From assembly GCF_004801415.1 (NCBI RefSeq), contig NZ_SSNX01000003.1:310001-374000 (forward strand): 64,000 nucleotides of DNA, given 5' to 3'. Positions within the stretch are counted from its first letter, which is position 1. Every line of letters starts with the position of its first letter. The notes beneath the pieces are model-generated. The model ran no database searches. It was not told where the DNA came from and saw only the letters and a program-made list of their open reading frames with translations. The position numbers and the translations under genes were made by a program. Origin of the DNA: Deinococcus sp. KSM4-11 (GTDB taxonomy: Bacteria > Deinococcota > Deinococci > Deinococcales > Deinococcaceae). Positions 9,311 to 19,206 of the stretch are shown one piece after another.

Positions 9311-9976
9311 TCAGAGGATGATCTGCCCGGCGTCGTCCAGCGTGGGGTAGGGCTCGTCGCGCTCGCGGTATTCGGCGCTCATGTCCGGGTAGCTCCACTC
9401 GAAAGCCCGGTCGCGCAACTCTGCGGGGGACAGCTGCGGCGCGTCGTACATTCTGGCTGCGAGGCGCTGGCGTTGCGCCTCGAACAGGATGGTCGCGGCG
9501 GCCACTGATACATTTAGGCTCTGCACCATCCCGAACATGGGAATGATGATGTTGCCATCGGCCGCCGAGGCGGCCGCGTCGCCCACACCCCATTTCTCGG
9601 CCCCCAGCAGCACGCAGGTGGGCCGGGTGTAGTCGGCCTCGCGGTAGTCCACGCTGCGCTGCGAGAGGTGCGTGGCGAGCACCTGAAAGCCCTGCCCCTG
9701 AAGGTCGCTCACCGCCTGCGCGGCGCTGGCGTGACGGCGCACCCGCACCCACTTGTGCGCGCTGCCGCTGGTGGCCTCGAAGGTGTGGCCCTCGAAGTCC
9801 AGCGGGCGGCCGTCGTCCGGCGGCACGGCGTGCGCCTCCAGCACGCCCACGGCGTCGCAGGTGCGGATGATCGCGGAGAGGTTGTGCGGCTTGTTGACCT
9901 GATCCATCAGCACGGTCAGGGTCGGCTGGCGCCTGCTCAGCACTCGCAGGATCTTGGCGTACCGCTCCGGAGTCAT
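9311..9976 (-). CDS. trmH: tRNA (guanosine(18)-2'-O)-methyltransferase TrmH
   Basis: A SpoU/TrmH-class SPOUT methyltransferase of 221 residues that should 2'-O-methylate G18 in the D-loop of tRNAs using S-adenosylmethionine. The beginning [41 protein letters not shown] closely matches E. coli TrmH. The knot motifs [10 protein letters not shown] and [27 protein letters not shown] are present, and the C-terminal extension specific to TrmH is retained. A TACCCT element lies nine bases before the ATG, so the transcript probably has a leader of only a few bases. Confidence 0.93.
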   Translation of the reverse strand: MTPERYAKILRVLSRRQPTLTVLMDQVNKPHNLSAIIRTCDAVGVLEAHAVPPDDGRPLDFEGHTFEATSGSAHKWVRVRRHASAAQAVSDLQGQGFQVLATHLSQRSVDYREADYTRPTCVLLGAEKWGVGDAAASAADGNIIIPMFGMVQSLNVSVAAATILFEAQRQRLAARMYDAPQLSPAELRDRAFEWSYPDMSAEYRERDEPYPTLDDAGQIIL

Positions 9977-10182
9977 AACCGGGCCAGGGTAGCAAAGCCT
10001 GTGGCGGCAGACGCCCGCCCGGCCCCGATCACGGGTTGATCACGCCCGCTCCGGATACTCGGACACGAGCTGTATCCGTCCGGGGGGACGGCCGCAGCAC
10101 GACGGGTTCAGCCGGAGTGGCCGCCACGCCGCCCGCGCACCCACCTCTCCTCACGTTCCGTCACCTGTCCTGGAGGGACTGC

Positions 10183-10383
10183 ATGCCTGACCACCCGACC
10201 ATCCGCCTGACCCGCATCCAGTGTTACGACGAGCCGGGCGACGGGGCTCCGTCCCCTGACCCGTCTTTGTGGACCGTCATTCTGAAGATCGGCGACATGG
10301 CTGCCGCCACTGCTGCGCTGGTGAGCGCGCGGGAAGAGCCGGACGAGCGGGCCACGCCGGATGTGATGGCGCGACCCGCCTGA
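10183..10383 (+). CDS. Small hypothetical protein (66 aa)
   Basis: A 66-residue open frame beginning at the ATG at 10183 with a strong GGAGG six bases or so upstream. It reads MPDHPTIRLTRIQCYDEP... and is acidic, with no signal peptide or membrane segment. I do not recognise it. The strong ribosome site and normal codon use argue that it is translated. It lies between the divergent trmH and the convergent DinB-like gene. The phrase RLTRIQCYDEPGD is reminiscent of small beta-sandwich proteins, but that is only an impression. Confidence 0.55.
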   Translation: MPDHPTIRLTRIQCYDEPGDGAPSPDPSLWTVILKIGDMAAATAALVSAREEPDERATPDVMARPA

Positions 10384-10403
10384 CCCTCAGGGCGCAGGCC
10401 GAT

Positions 10404-10952
10404 TCAGGGAGCTGGGTGCAGCGCCGCCAGCCCCCGCTCGATGGCCTGCCGGTGGTGGCGGGTCTGGTAGGCGGCCATACGCAGCCAGTCCAGCGCGTCC
10501 AGCGGTCCCATGAACGGGTGGTAGTACCTGCGCTGTGGATTTGCGGGCGCGTGCACGGTCAGCAGGTCGCGGGTGGCGGCGTGGCGGGCCAGCAGTTCCT
10601 CGGGCGTGTGGGTGCCGGTCGGCACGGTGTTGGACGGCGCCTGCCGCTTGCCGTCGCGGTACACGCCGGGCACCTCGGGCGGCTGGCGGATGTCCTTGTC
10701 CGACAGCATCAGCCGCACGAGCCGGCCACTGCCCTCGTTGATGACGATGGTGTGTTCGGCCTCCTGCGCGGGCGTCCAGTCGCGGCCGGGCTGCACGGTC
10801 GTCCAGTACGGCGCCGCGCTGCGGATCACGGCGTCCAGGGCGTCCAGTTCCCGGTGCATGCGCGAGATCAGATCTTCGGGCGTGGGGTAGGCGGCTCGCA
10901 GGGCGGCCAACTGCTCCTGCTCGCTGGGCGGCGCGGCGTCGGGGTGGGTCAT
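10404..10952 (-). CDS. DinB-like four-helix-bundle protein
   Basis: A 182-residue protein with features of the DinB/YfiT superfamily: a helix-rich sequence, WTPAQEAEHTIVINEGSGR holding one histidine, and a C-terminal helix WLRMAAYQTRHHRQAIERGL with the HxxxH-like pair typical of the metal-binding fold. DinB proteins are damage- or stress-inducible in several bacteria and some are thiol-dependent metalloenzymes; the family is expanded in Deinococcus. The ATG at 10952 follows a TACACT -10 (10959-10964) by six bases, implying leaderless transcription. The specific reaction is unknown. Confidence 0.8.
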   Translation of the reverse strand: MTHPDAAPPSEQEQLAALRAAYPTPEDLISRMHRELDALDAVIRSAAPYWTTVQPGRDWTPAQEAEHTIVINEGSGRLVRLMLSDKDIRQPPEVPGVYRDGKRQAPSNTVPTGTHTPEELLARHAATRDLLTVHAPANPQRRYYHPFMGPLDALDWLRMAAYQTRHHRQAIERGLAALHPAP

Positions 10953-11023
10953 GGCGCCAGTGTACGGCGGCGCCAGGACTGGGACGGCCCTGGGCTGCCG
11001 GTGGCCGACAGAACGAAACGCGG

Positions 11024-12049
11024 TCAGCGCACCGGCCGCTGGAACAGGGCCGCGCCGTCGTCCCGGCGGGTCTCGCGCAGCTCACCCCGCGCCGCGAGGT
11101 ACTCGGCCAGGGCGCCCGTCTGGTCGAGCAGCAGCAGCGCCTGCACAGCCTTCAGCTCGGGATTCACTTCGCGCATCAGGTCGTGCACGGTGCGGGGCTC
11201 GGTGGCTGCTTGCAGCACATCACGCTGCTTGTCGGCATACCGATCCCTGAGGTGCTGAATGCGGGATCTCCACTCGGGCATGGGGCCGTTGTGTCCGCCC
11301 AGGGCGAGGGTCACGCCGCGCTGCTCCTCTACCCTGTCCAGTGAGGCCAGGTAGTGACCCAGGCCCGCGCCGGGCTGCATCCGCTCGGGCATCAGCGGCG
11401 GTGAGTTGCGCGGCAGCAGGTGGTCGGCGCTGAACAGCACGTCGTCCAGCCGCAGGCACACCTGCGAGCCCTCGTGGCCGGGCGTGTGGATGACGCTGAA
11501 CACGCCGTCGAGCACGTCCCCATCGTGCAGGGACGTGTCCACCGGCACGCCCTGGGGCAGGGCGAGATTCCCGGCGCGGCGGCGCAGGCGCTCGGCGTAG
11601 GCGCTGTCGGTGGGGATGCCCGCCCAGGTCAGGTGCTTCTCGACGCTGGCCTGCTGCGCGGCCCGGCGCTCCTGCGGGCGCTCGATGACCGGCACGGCCG
11701 TGTGGAAGGCGGCCACGGGCGCGTCCGAGAGGCCCCGCACGGAGGGCAGGCCCGCCACGTGGTCCGGGTGCGGGTGCGTGATCACGATCCGCGAGAGCGC
11801 CGTCCACGAGCAGGCCTCGCCGAAGTCGGTGCGGACCGCCTCTAGTCCGGCGCGCAGGGCCGCCGTGCTGTCCTCGTGGCCGCTGCCCACGTCGATGAGC
11901 GCCGTGTGGTCGGGCCGGGCCGGATCACCGCGCACGGTCAGGTAGACGTTGGCGGGCAGGTGAGGAAAGGCCGGCACCGGAATCCGGTACACGCGCACGC
12001 CACCGGAGGTGACGTGGCGTGTGGGAATCACGGGGCGCGACTCGGTCAT
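11024..12049 (-). CDS. Metallo-beta-lactamase-fold hydrolase
   Basis: A 341-residue MBL-fold protein with the dinuclear zinc motif THPHPDH at residues 91-97, a TPGHEGSQVCLRLDDVLFSADHLLP stretch with the later histidine and bridging aspartate, and GGHNGPMPEW near the end of the catalytic domain. The C-terminal part (roughly 260 onward) looks like a small helical winged domain, as in glyoxalase-II/LACTB2-like hydrolases. The start at 12049 is fixed by a TACAGT -10 (12056-12061) six bases upstream; the longer ATG at 12091 would overlap the promoter. Substrate unknown, perhaps an acyl thioester or lactone. Confidence 0.86.
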   Translation of the reverse strand: MTESRPVIPTRHVTSGGVRVYRIPVPAFPHLPANVYLTVRGDPARPDHTALIDVGSGHEDSTAALRAGLEAVRTDFGEACSWTALSRIVITHPHPDHVAGLPSVRGLSDAPVAAFHTAVPVIERPQERRAAQQASVEKHLTWAGIPTDSAYAERLRRRAGNLALPQGVPVDTSLHDGDVLDGVFSVIHTPGHEGSQVCLRLDDVLFSADHLLPRNSPPLMPERMQPGAGLGHYLASLDRVEEQRGVTLALGGHNGPMPEWRSRIQHLRDRYADKQRDVLQAATEPRTVHDLMREVNPELKAVQALLLLDQTGALAEYLAARGELRETRRDDGAALFQRPVR

Positions 12050-12115
12050 GGGCGCACTGTAGAGCGTGAGCGTAGGGCGGGCTGAGGCCACCGGCCCATC
12101 ACCCAGCCGGGCCGC

Positions 12116-12766
<651 letters not shown>

Positions 12767-12838
12767 GTGTTCACTGTAGCGGGGGAGCGGAACGGCACCA
12801 CACACGCCGCGTTCTGTTTGGGGCAGAATAGACAGACT

Positions 12839-13720
12839 ATGGCCCGAGTGAAAACGAAAGAAACCACCCCCACCCCGTCCTCGCCGTACGCGCACCTGGA
12901 CGCCTTCGACGCCCTGATGGCGACCGCCGCCGTGGACAGCCGCGTGACCGCCCTGGCCGAGAGTGGCGCCGACACCCAGACCCTGAACGAGGCGCTCACC
13001 GAGTCGCTGGTACAGGCGCAGCGGCGCTGGGGCCTGGGCCTCCACCACCTGCGCCACGCCGCCGAACTCGTCGAGGACGGCGGCGCCGCCGACATCGCGC
13101 TGCTCACCGACGGCGCGCGCACCGCTCTGGTCAGCGCCGGCTCGGCCGCGATCGCGGCGGCGTACGCACCCATGCAGGCCCTCGACGAGCGCGGCCTGAG
13201 CCTGTGGGGTGCGCTGAGCGACGGTCACCGTGTCCCGGCCGACGCACCCTTCGCGACCCTGAAAGCCCTGATCGAGGACGCCCGCGACTTCGAGACCCAC
13301 TGGATGCCCGGGCGTGGCGGCGCCCTGAGCCGCGTGTGGAGAAGCGGCGAGCACCTCCGCGTCGAGGTGTCGCGTCCCGCCTCGCCACAGGAAGCCCTGT
13401 CGGACGCCGCGTGGGACGTGATCACCGGCATCAAGGACCGCACCTTCCAGCGGGAACTGATGAGCCGCAGCGAGGAGATGGGCCTGCTGGGCGCGCTGCT
13501 GGCCGCCCGGCACGCCGGAGCGGGCGCGAACCTCAACCGCCTGCCGGAGGCGCACTTCACGGTGCAGGCGGTCGTCGCGACCCTGGAGGGCAGCGAGGGC
13601 CGCAGCGCCGAGGGCTACCGGACGGCACTGCGCGCCGCCACGGCGGAACTCGAGGAACACCAGGCGGGCAAGACCCGGCAGCTCGCCCAGGTGCTCAAGC
13701 ACGGCCTGCAAGGGAGCTGA
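12839..13720 (+). CDS. Conserved hypothetical protein, 293 aa
   Basis: A soluble, helix-rich, acidic protein of 293 residues that I cannot assign to a named family. It starts [23 protein letters not shown]; the first fifteen residues are basic and probably disordered. No signal peptide, nucleotide-binding loop or metal motif is evident. There is no Shine-Dalgarno before the ATG at 12839. A TAGACA element about five bases upstream may be a degenerate leaderless -10. It is divergent from the TRIC-like gene and co-oriented with manA (83 bp gap), which has its own promoter, so shared function with manA is not implied. Confidence 0.75.
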   Translation: MARVKTKETTPTPSSPYAHLDAFDALMATAAVDSRVTALAESGADTQTLNEALTESLVQAQRRWGLGLHHLRHAAELVEDGGAADIALLTDGARTALVSAGSAAIAAAYAPMQALDERGLSLWGALSDGHRVPADAPFATLKALIEDARDFETHWMPGRGGALSRVWRSGEHLRVEVSRPASPQEALSDAAWDVITGIKDRTFQRELMSRSEEMGLLGALLAARHAGAGANLNRLPEAHFTVQAVVATLEGSEGRSAEGYRTALRAATAELEEHQAGKTRQLAQVLKHGLQGS

Positions 13721-13803
13721 CCGCCCGAACACTTCACCCGGCATGAAGGGCTGGACGGATAATGGCGTCGCCGCGCCGCGCTGGCCTGACGTACCCTGAC
13801 GGC

Positions 13804-14745
13804 ATGACTGCCGCCCCGCCCCTGCCGGCCTTCCTGCCCCTGACGCCCCGCTACTACCCGCGCGTGTGGGGCGGTGACCAGCTCGCGCCGCCCGCTCCGG
13901 ACGGCACGCCGATCGGCGAGGCCTGGATCGCGGACGGGCAGAGCGTGGTAAGCGAAGGGCCGCAGGCCGGACGGACGGTCGCCGACCTGCTGGCCGCGCA
14001 CCCGGACGAGCTGCTGGGACATGGCCTGGACGCCTCGGCGGGCTTTCCGCTGCTGATCAAACTGCTCGATCCCCGCGACTGGCTGAGCGTGCAGGTGCAT
14101 CCCAACGACGAACAGGCCCGCGAGATGGTGGGATCGGGCGAGCGCGGCAAGACCGAGGCCTGGCACATCCTTCAGGCTGCGCCCGACGCGGAGTTGCTGG
14201 CCGGGGTGGTTCCGGGCACGACGCCGGACGTGCTGGCCGCCGCAATCCGCCACGGCAGCGACATCCTGGCGCTCTCGCAGCGGCGCCACGTGGTGGCCGG
14301 GGACACCATCTTCATTCCGGCGGGCACTCTGCACGCGCTGGGGCCGGGGCTGCTGCTGTACGAGGTGCAGCAGGCCTCGGACACCACCTACCGCGTGTAC
14401 GACTGGGACCGGCCCGCGAGCGCCGGGCGCAGGCTGCACATCGAGGACTCCGTGCGCGTGACCGACCCGCGCAAACAGGGCGAGTTCCGGGCGGCACACG
14501 ACACGCTGGGCCTGGGGGAACTGGTGGCGTGCGAGTACTTCACGCTGCGCGGCGTACCGGGCGAGCAGGCCCAGGACACCGCAGGCCGCTTCCAGATCGT
14601 CACGACTGTGGAGGGCTCCCTGACGCTGGAGGCGGGCCTGAACTCGCTGGAGCTGCCGCTGTACGCCACGGCCCTGGTGCCCGCGACCACCGGCCTGTAC
14701 CACCTGAACGGCGAGGGCCGCGCCCTGGTTGCCCGCCCCGGCTGA
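13804..14745 (+). CDS. manA: Class I mannose-6-phosphate isomerase
   Basis: This 313-residue cupin-type zinc enzyme should interconvert fructose-6-phosphate and mannose-6-phosphate, feeding GDP-mannose and exopolysaccharide synthesis. It has [13 protein letters not shown] at the N-terminus, the zinc-ligand motif [12 protein letters not shown] with Gln and His, GKTEAWHIL with the ligand glutamate, [21 protein letters not shown] with the final histidine, and the late YRVYDWDR. The length matches the short bacterial form. TACCCT (13792-13797) ends six bases before the ATG at 13804, so the message is probably leaderless. Confidence 0.93.
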   Translation: MTAAPPLPAFLPLTPRYYPRVWGGDQLAPPAPDGTPIGEAWIADGQSVVSEGPQAGRTVADLLAAHPDELLGHGLDASAGFPLLIKLLDPRDWLSVQVHPNDEQAREMVGSGERGKTEAWHILQAAPDAELLAGVVPGTTPDVLAAAIRHGSDILALSQRRHVVAGDTIFIPAGTLHALGPGLLLYEVQQASDTTYRVYDWDRPASAGRRLHIEDSVRVTDPRKQGEFRAAHDTLGLGELVACEYFTLRGVPGEQAQDTAGRFQIVTTVEGSLTLEAGLNSLELPLYATALVPATTGLYHLNGEGRALVARPG

Positions 14746-14760
14746 CGGCCACCACGCAAA

Positions 14761-14789
14761 GACGCTCCGGACATGATTCCCGGAGCGTC
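14761..14789. terminator. Bidirectional terminator-like hairpin
   Basis: GACGCTCCGG (14761-14770) and CCGGAGCGTC (14780-14789) form a perfect 10-bp stem with a 9-base loop. It sits exactly between the convergent ends of manA and the DEAD-box helicase gene. No T-run follows on either strand, so termination may rely on the strong GC stem or other factors. Confidence 0.65.
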
Positions 14790-14806
14790 AGTAAGTTACG
14801 CGGTGG

Positions 14807-16312
14807 TCAGCGGCGTCCGCCACGGCCACGCGCGGGTTGCGGGCCGACCCGTCCGGCCCCGGTGCCCGCCGGGGCACTGCCAGCGCGTGAACTGCCGCTG
14901 GACTGGCCGCCGGAGCGTCCGGCACCCTGGCCCTGCTGCCCCTGGGCGCGCTGGCCGCTCTGTCCCTGACCCCTGGCCTGGCCCTGCCCGCGCGGCTGGT
15001 GCCCGCCGCCCTGACGGGCCACGCCACCGCCGCTGCCCTGGCCCTGTTTCTCCTGGATGGCGCGGTCGATCTGCGTTTCCTCGCGGCTCATGGGCGGGTG
15101 CAGGGCCTCGGGCAGGCCCCGGCGCACCGACTGCCATAGGCCCCGCTGCTCGGGAATCAGCAGCACCAGGTTCACGCCGGGCCGCCCGGCGCGCGCGGTG
15201 CGCCCGGAGCGGTGCACGTGATCCTCGGACGTCGAGGCGATGTCCATGTGGATCACCAAGCGCACTTCCGGCAGGTCGATCCCGCGCCCGGCGATGTCGG
15301 TGGCGACCAGCACGCGGGACTTGCCTTCACGCAGCAGCGTCATGGTGTGCTCGCGTTTCTTCTGGTCCATGTTGCCCTGGAGCGGACTGACGACCTCGCC
15401 GGCGAGAAGTTCGTTCAGGCGCTCGGCGCGGCGCTTGACGAGGGCCTTGGTGCGGCAGAAGATGACCACGCAGCCACCGGGTTTGCTCAGGGCGTCGCGG
15501 GCGTGGGTGGCGGCCACGTTCAGGACGTCGTCGCGTGTGGTGTTCAGCAGCAGGTGGGTCGCGCCGGTCGCGCCACCCATCACATCGCCTGCATTCGCGT
15601 CGGCGTCGGCGTGCCGGGCGGGGGCGATGTCGATGCGTTCGGGCCGCACCATGAAGCGCTCGGCCACCGAGCGGATCTCGGCCGGGAACGTCGCGGAGGC
15701 CATCGCGAGTTGCAGGTGCACGCCCCCATGCCCGGAGCCCGTCTGCGTCTGCGCGGCGCGCAGGATATCGCCGACATCGCGCAGGAAGCCCAGCGACAGC
15801 AGCTCGTCGGCCTCGTCCAGCACCACGTAGCGCAGGCCCGCGAGGCTGAGTTCATTGCGGGTGATCAGGTCTTTGAGGCGGCCGGGCGTCCCGGCGATCA
15901 GGCCCTTGCCGGTCGCTTCGCTGCGCGTCTGGCCGGGCGTGATGCCGCCCGTGATGCGCCCGGCGGGCATGCCGAGCTCGCGGGCCACGTCGCGGATCTG
16001 CACGGCCAGTTCGCGCGTGGGCGTCACGACCAGCACCTCGGGCCGCATGCCGCGCACGGCGCGCATGCCGATGCCGCGCGCCGCGGCCGGAATCAGGAAG
16101 GCCAGGGTCTTGCCGCTGCCGGTGCGGGCCGTGGTGATCACGTCGCGCCCGGCCAGCAGGGCGGGAATGGCGCCCTCCTGCACGGGGGTCGGGGTGCGGT
16201 CGCCCAGCATGGCGCGCCAGTCGCGCACGGCAGGAACGGAATCGGACGTGCGCTCCGGCTGGGAAGTGACTGGGTTGACAGAAGTCGGGCGGGAAGGCGT
16301 TCGGGTTGGGGT
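14807..16312 (-). CDS. DEAD-box RNA helicase with Gly/Gln/Arg-rich tail
   Basis: An ATP-dependent RNA helicase of about 501 residues. All core motifs are visible: Q-motif region RTPTPVQEGAIPALL, Walker A ARTGSGKT, PTRELAVQ, GTPGRLKDL, DEAD in VLDEADELLSLGF, SAT, FCRTKALV, ATDIAGRGIDLP and HRSGRTARAG. The last hundred residues are a low-complexity tail of repeated GQGQ/RGQ/SGG units, a nonspecific RNA-binding feature of several cold-shock or ribosome-assembly helicases. I prefer the ATG at 16312, which has AGGA five bases upstream; 16318 is the alternative. Function in RNA remodelling is secure, but the exact target (ribosome assembly or mRNA decay) is not. Confidence 0.93.
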   Translation of the reverse strand, partial: TPTRTPSRPTSVNPVTSQPERTSDSVPAVRDWRAMLGDRTPTPVQEGAIPALLAGRDVITTARTGSGKTLAFLIPAAARGIGMRAVRGMRPEVLVVTPTRELAVQIRDVARELGMPAGRITGGITPGQTRSEATGKGLIAGTPGRLKDLITRNELSLAGLRYVVLDEADELLSLGFLRDVGDILRAAQTQTGSGHGGVHLQLAMASATFPAEIRSVAERFMVRPERIDIAPARHADADANAGDVMGGATGATHLLLNTTRDDVLNVAATHARDALSKPGGCVVIFCRTKALVKRRAERLNELLAGEVVSPLQGNMDQKKREHTMTLLREGKSRVLVATDIAGRGIDLPEVRLVIHMDIASTSEDHVHRSGRTARAGRPGVNLVLLIPEQRGLWQSVRRGLPEALHPPMSREETQIDRAIQEKQGQGSGGGVARQGGGHQPRGQGQARGQGQSGQRAQGQQGQGAGRSGGQSSGSSRAGSAPAGTGAGRVGPQPARGRGGRR

Positions 16313-16805
16313 CATGGACATCCTGTGTGACGCCCGCAGGGGCGGGCCGCGCTGCGGCATTGGGTGAGAAGAAACGCGGTTCACACGACCACTCCGGTAT
16401 GGAGCGGCGGCGATCCGGCGTTCCGGCAGGGCCCTGCGGCGACCTGCCACGCCCCCCCATCATGCCCCAGATCTGATCCGTCGTACTGTTCCGGCGCGCG
16501 TGACGCCCGCAGCGGGGCCCGTCGACCGTCCCTGGCAGCAGCGTTCTGGCTGTGCCGGCCCACCCGCGGACGATCCTGCCGCCACGGGAGGTGCTGACCA
16601 CGCCTGACCCGCCGCCTCCGGCAGGAGCGGGATACTGACGCTGTTCGCCCTGTTCCCCACGCCGCCCGCATCCGGGCCATTCTCAGGAAGGTGTACCCGC
16701 CGTGATTCCAGGCAGCGAGATCGACTTCACAGGTGCAGGCCGGTTCGCCGTTCTGTGCCACCCGCCGGGCCTTCAGCCGGATGTCATGGCCGCGCCGGCC
16801 GCCCG
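16313..16805. other. 493-bp intergenic stretch, helicase leader region
   Basis: No convincing gene is seen between the divergent helicase and anmK starts. A GCCCGC/GCGGGC hairpin with a 4-base loop lies at 16332-16347, just upstream of the helicase start, and could fold in its mRNA leader. Long leaders are common for cold-regulated DEAD-box helicases, but no cold-shock element was demonstrated here. Short open frames in this stretch lack ribosome sites or TAnnnT promoters. Confidence 0.5.
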
Positions 16806-17972
<1,167 letters not shown>

Positions 17973-17988
17973 ACTGCACCCGTCCGGT

Positions 17989-18006
17989 AGCGGAAAGCCG
18001 CTTCCT
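17989..18006 (+). terminator. Weak terminator-like hairpin after anmK
   Basis: AGCGG-aaag-CCGCT (17989-18002) forms a short 5-bp stem with a 4-base loop followed by TTCCTT. It sits between the convergent anmK and the diguanylate cyclase gene. The stem is short, so this is tentative. Confidence 0.35.
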
Positions 18007-18048
18007 TCCAAGCTGTCCCGAAGCACATCCGTGGTGGGAGAGTCGGGA

Positions 18049-19152
18049 TTAGATGATGCCGATCATCGTCTTGGTCACGTCCAGCGCGGTCAGGTCGCCG
18101 GACTGCCACGCGCAGGTGCGGTTACGGCCCCTCTGCTTGGCGCGGTACAGGGCGACGTCAGCCTGACGCACGGCGGCGGGCGCGTCACCCGGCGCGACCA
18201 GGCTGACGCCGACGCTGATGGTGACCTCCAGGCCCGCCATGGGTCTGGCCTCGACCGCGCGTCGCAGGCGTTCCGCCACGGCCTGCGCCTGCTCGCGGTT
18301 CACGTGCCGGAGCATCACCGCGAACTCCTCACCGCCCAGCCGGTAGGCGCGGTCGTGGTGGCGCAGGCCGCCCTGCAGGGCGTGTCCGACCGCGCGCAGC
18401 ACCTTGTCGCCGGCGGCGTGCCCGTGCGTGTCGTTCACGCGCTTGAAGTGGTCGATATCCACCGCGAGGATCGCGTCTCCCTGGTCGAGATTCCCGAGAT
18501 CCTGGTCGAACTGCCGGCGGTTGGCGAGGCCGGTCAGGGGATCGAGGAGCGCCTGGGACTGCCAGCGCGAGGTGACCTTCAGCAGGCCCACGCGGTTCAC
18601 GATCATGGCACTCAGGATCACGTATCCGGCAACGCCTATGAGCAGCACCGGCAGGTAGCCGCTGTGCATGAGGTCAGGGCCGCCTGGCAGCAGCAGTTGC
18701 GGCACACCGTTCACGGCCAGGGTCAGCGCAGCGGCCGGCCAGCGCAGGCGGCGCCTGCGTTCCGGCGGCGCCCGCCGCATCCCGGCGTGCAGGGCGGCGC
18801 CGCACAGCAGCATGGCCAGCACGCTGGGCACGCCCTGCAAGACCGAGTCCAGCGAGAGGGGGCCGCTGCCCAGCACCTGAACGGCCAGCATGGGGACGGC
18901 CACCACGGCGCCCGCGAGCGGCCCGAAGCGCAGCAATGAGAACACGACGGGCACGGCCCGCAGATCCACCGTCGGGCCGGAGGGCAGTACGGCCGGGAAG
19001 TGCATGAGCAGGACGCCCATCCCGCCGAGCACCGCCAGCCGCAGGAAGTACCAGCGGCCCGAGCGTTCGACCGGCCAGCGCTGGTAGGTCAGGCTCAGCA
19101 GATACCCGCAGGTGCACAGCACGCAGACAGTCAGGAACAGGGTGGTGAGCAT
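18049..19152 (-). CDS. Membrane-bound diguanylate cyclase
   Basis: A 367-residue protein with an N-terminal membrane module of about five or six helices (residues 1-190, resembling the 5TM-LYT sensor type) and a C-terminal GGDEF domain. The active site is GGEEF at 273-277, so it should be catalytically competent for c-di-GMP synthesis from two GTP. An inhibitory I-site RHHD (264-267) sits exactly five residues upstream, predicting product feedback. GGAGG precedes the ATG at 19152. It ends 54 bp downstream of the large GGDEF/EAL gene's stop and is co-oriented, so the two may be cotranscribed. The sensed signal is unknown. Confidence 0.9.
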   Translation of the reverse strand: MLTTLFLTVCVLCTCGYLLSLTYQRWPVERSGRWYFLRLAVLGGMGVLLMHFPAVLPSGPTVDLRAVPVVFSLLRFGPLAGAVVAVPMLAVQVLGSGPLSLDSVLQGVPSVLAMLLCGAALHAGMRRAPPERRRRLRWPAAALTLAVNGVPQLLLPGGPDLMHSGYLPVLLIGVAGYVILSAMIVNRVGLLKVTSRWQSQALLDPLTGLANRRQFDQDLGNLDQGDAILAVDIDHFKRVNDTHGHAAGDKVLRAVGHALQGGLRHHDRAYRLGGEEFAVMLRHVNREQAQAVAERLRRAVEARPMAGLEVTISVGVSLVAPGDAPAAVRQADVALYRAKQRGRNRTCAWQSGDLTALDVTKTMIGII

Positions 19153-19206
19153 GTCAGGCCCTCCGGAAAGTGGGGACGGGATGGAGGTCGTGGTGGAGGG
19201 TGGAGG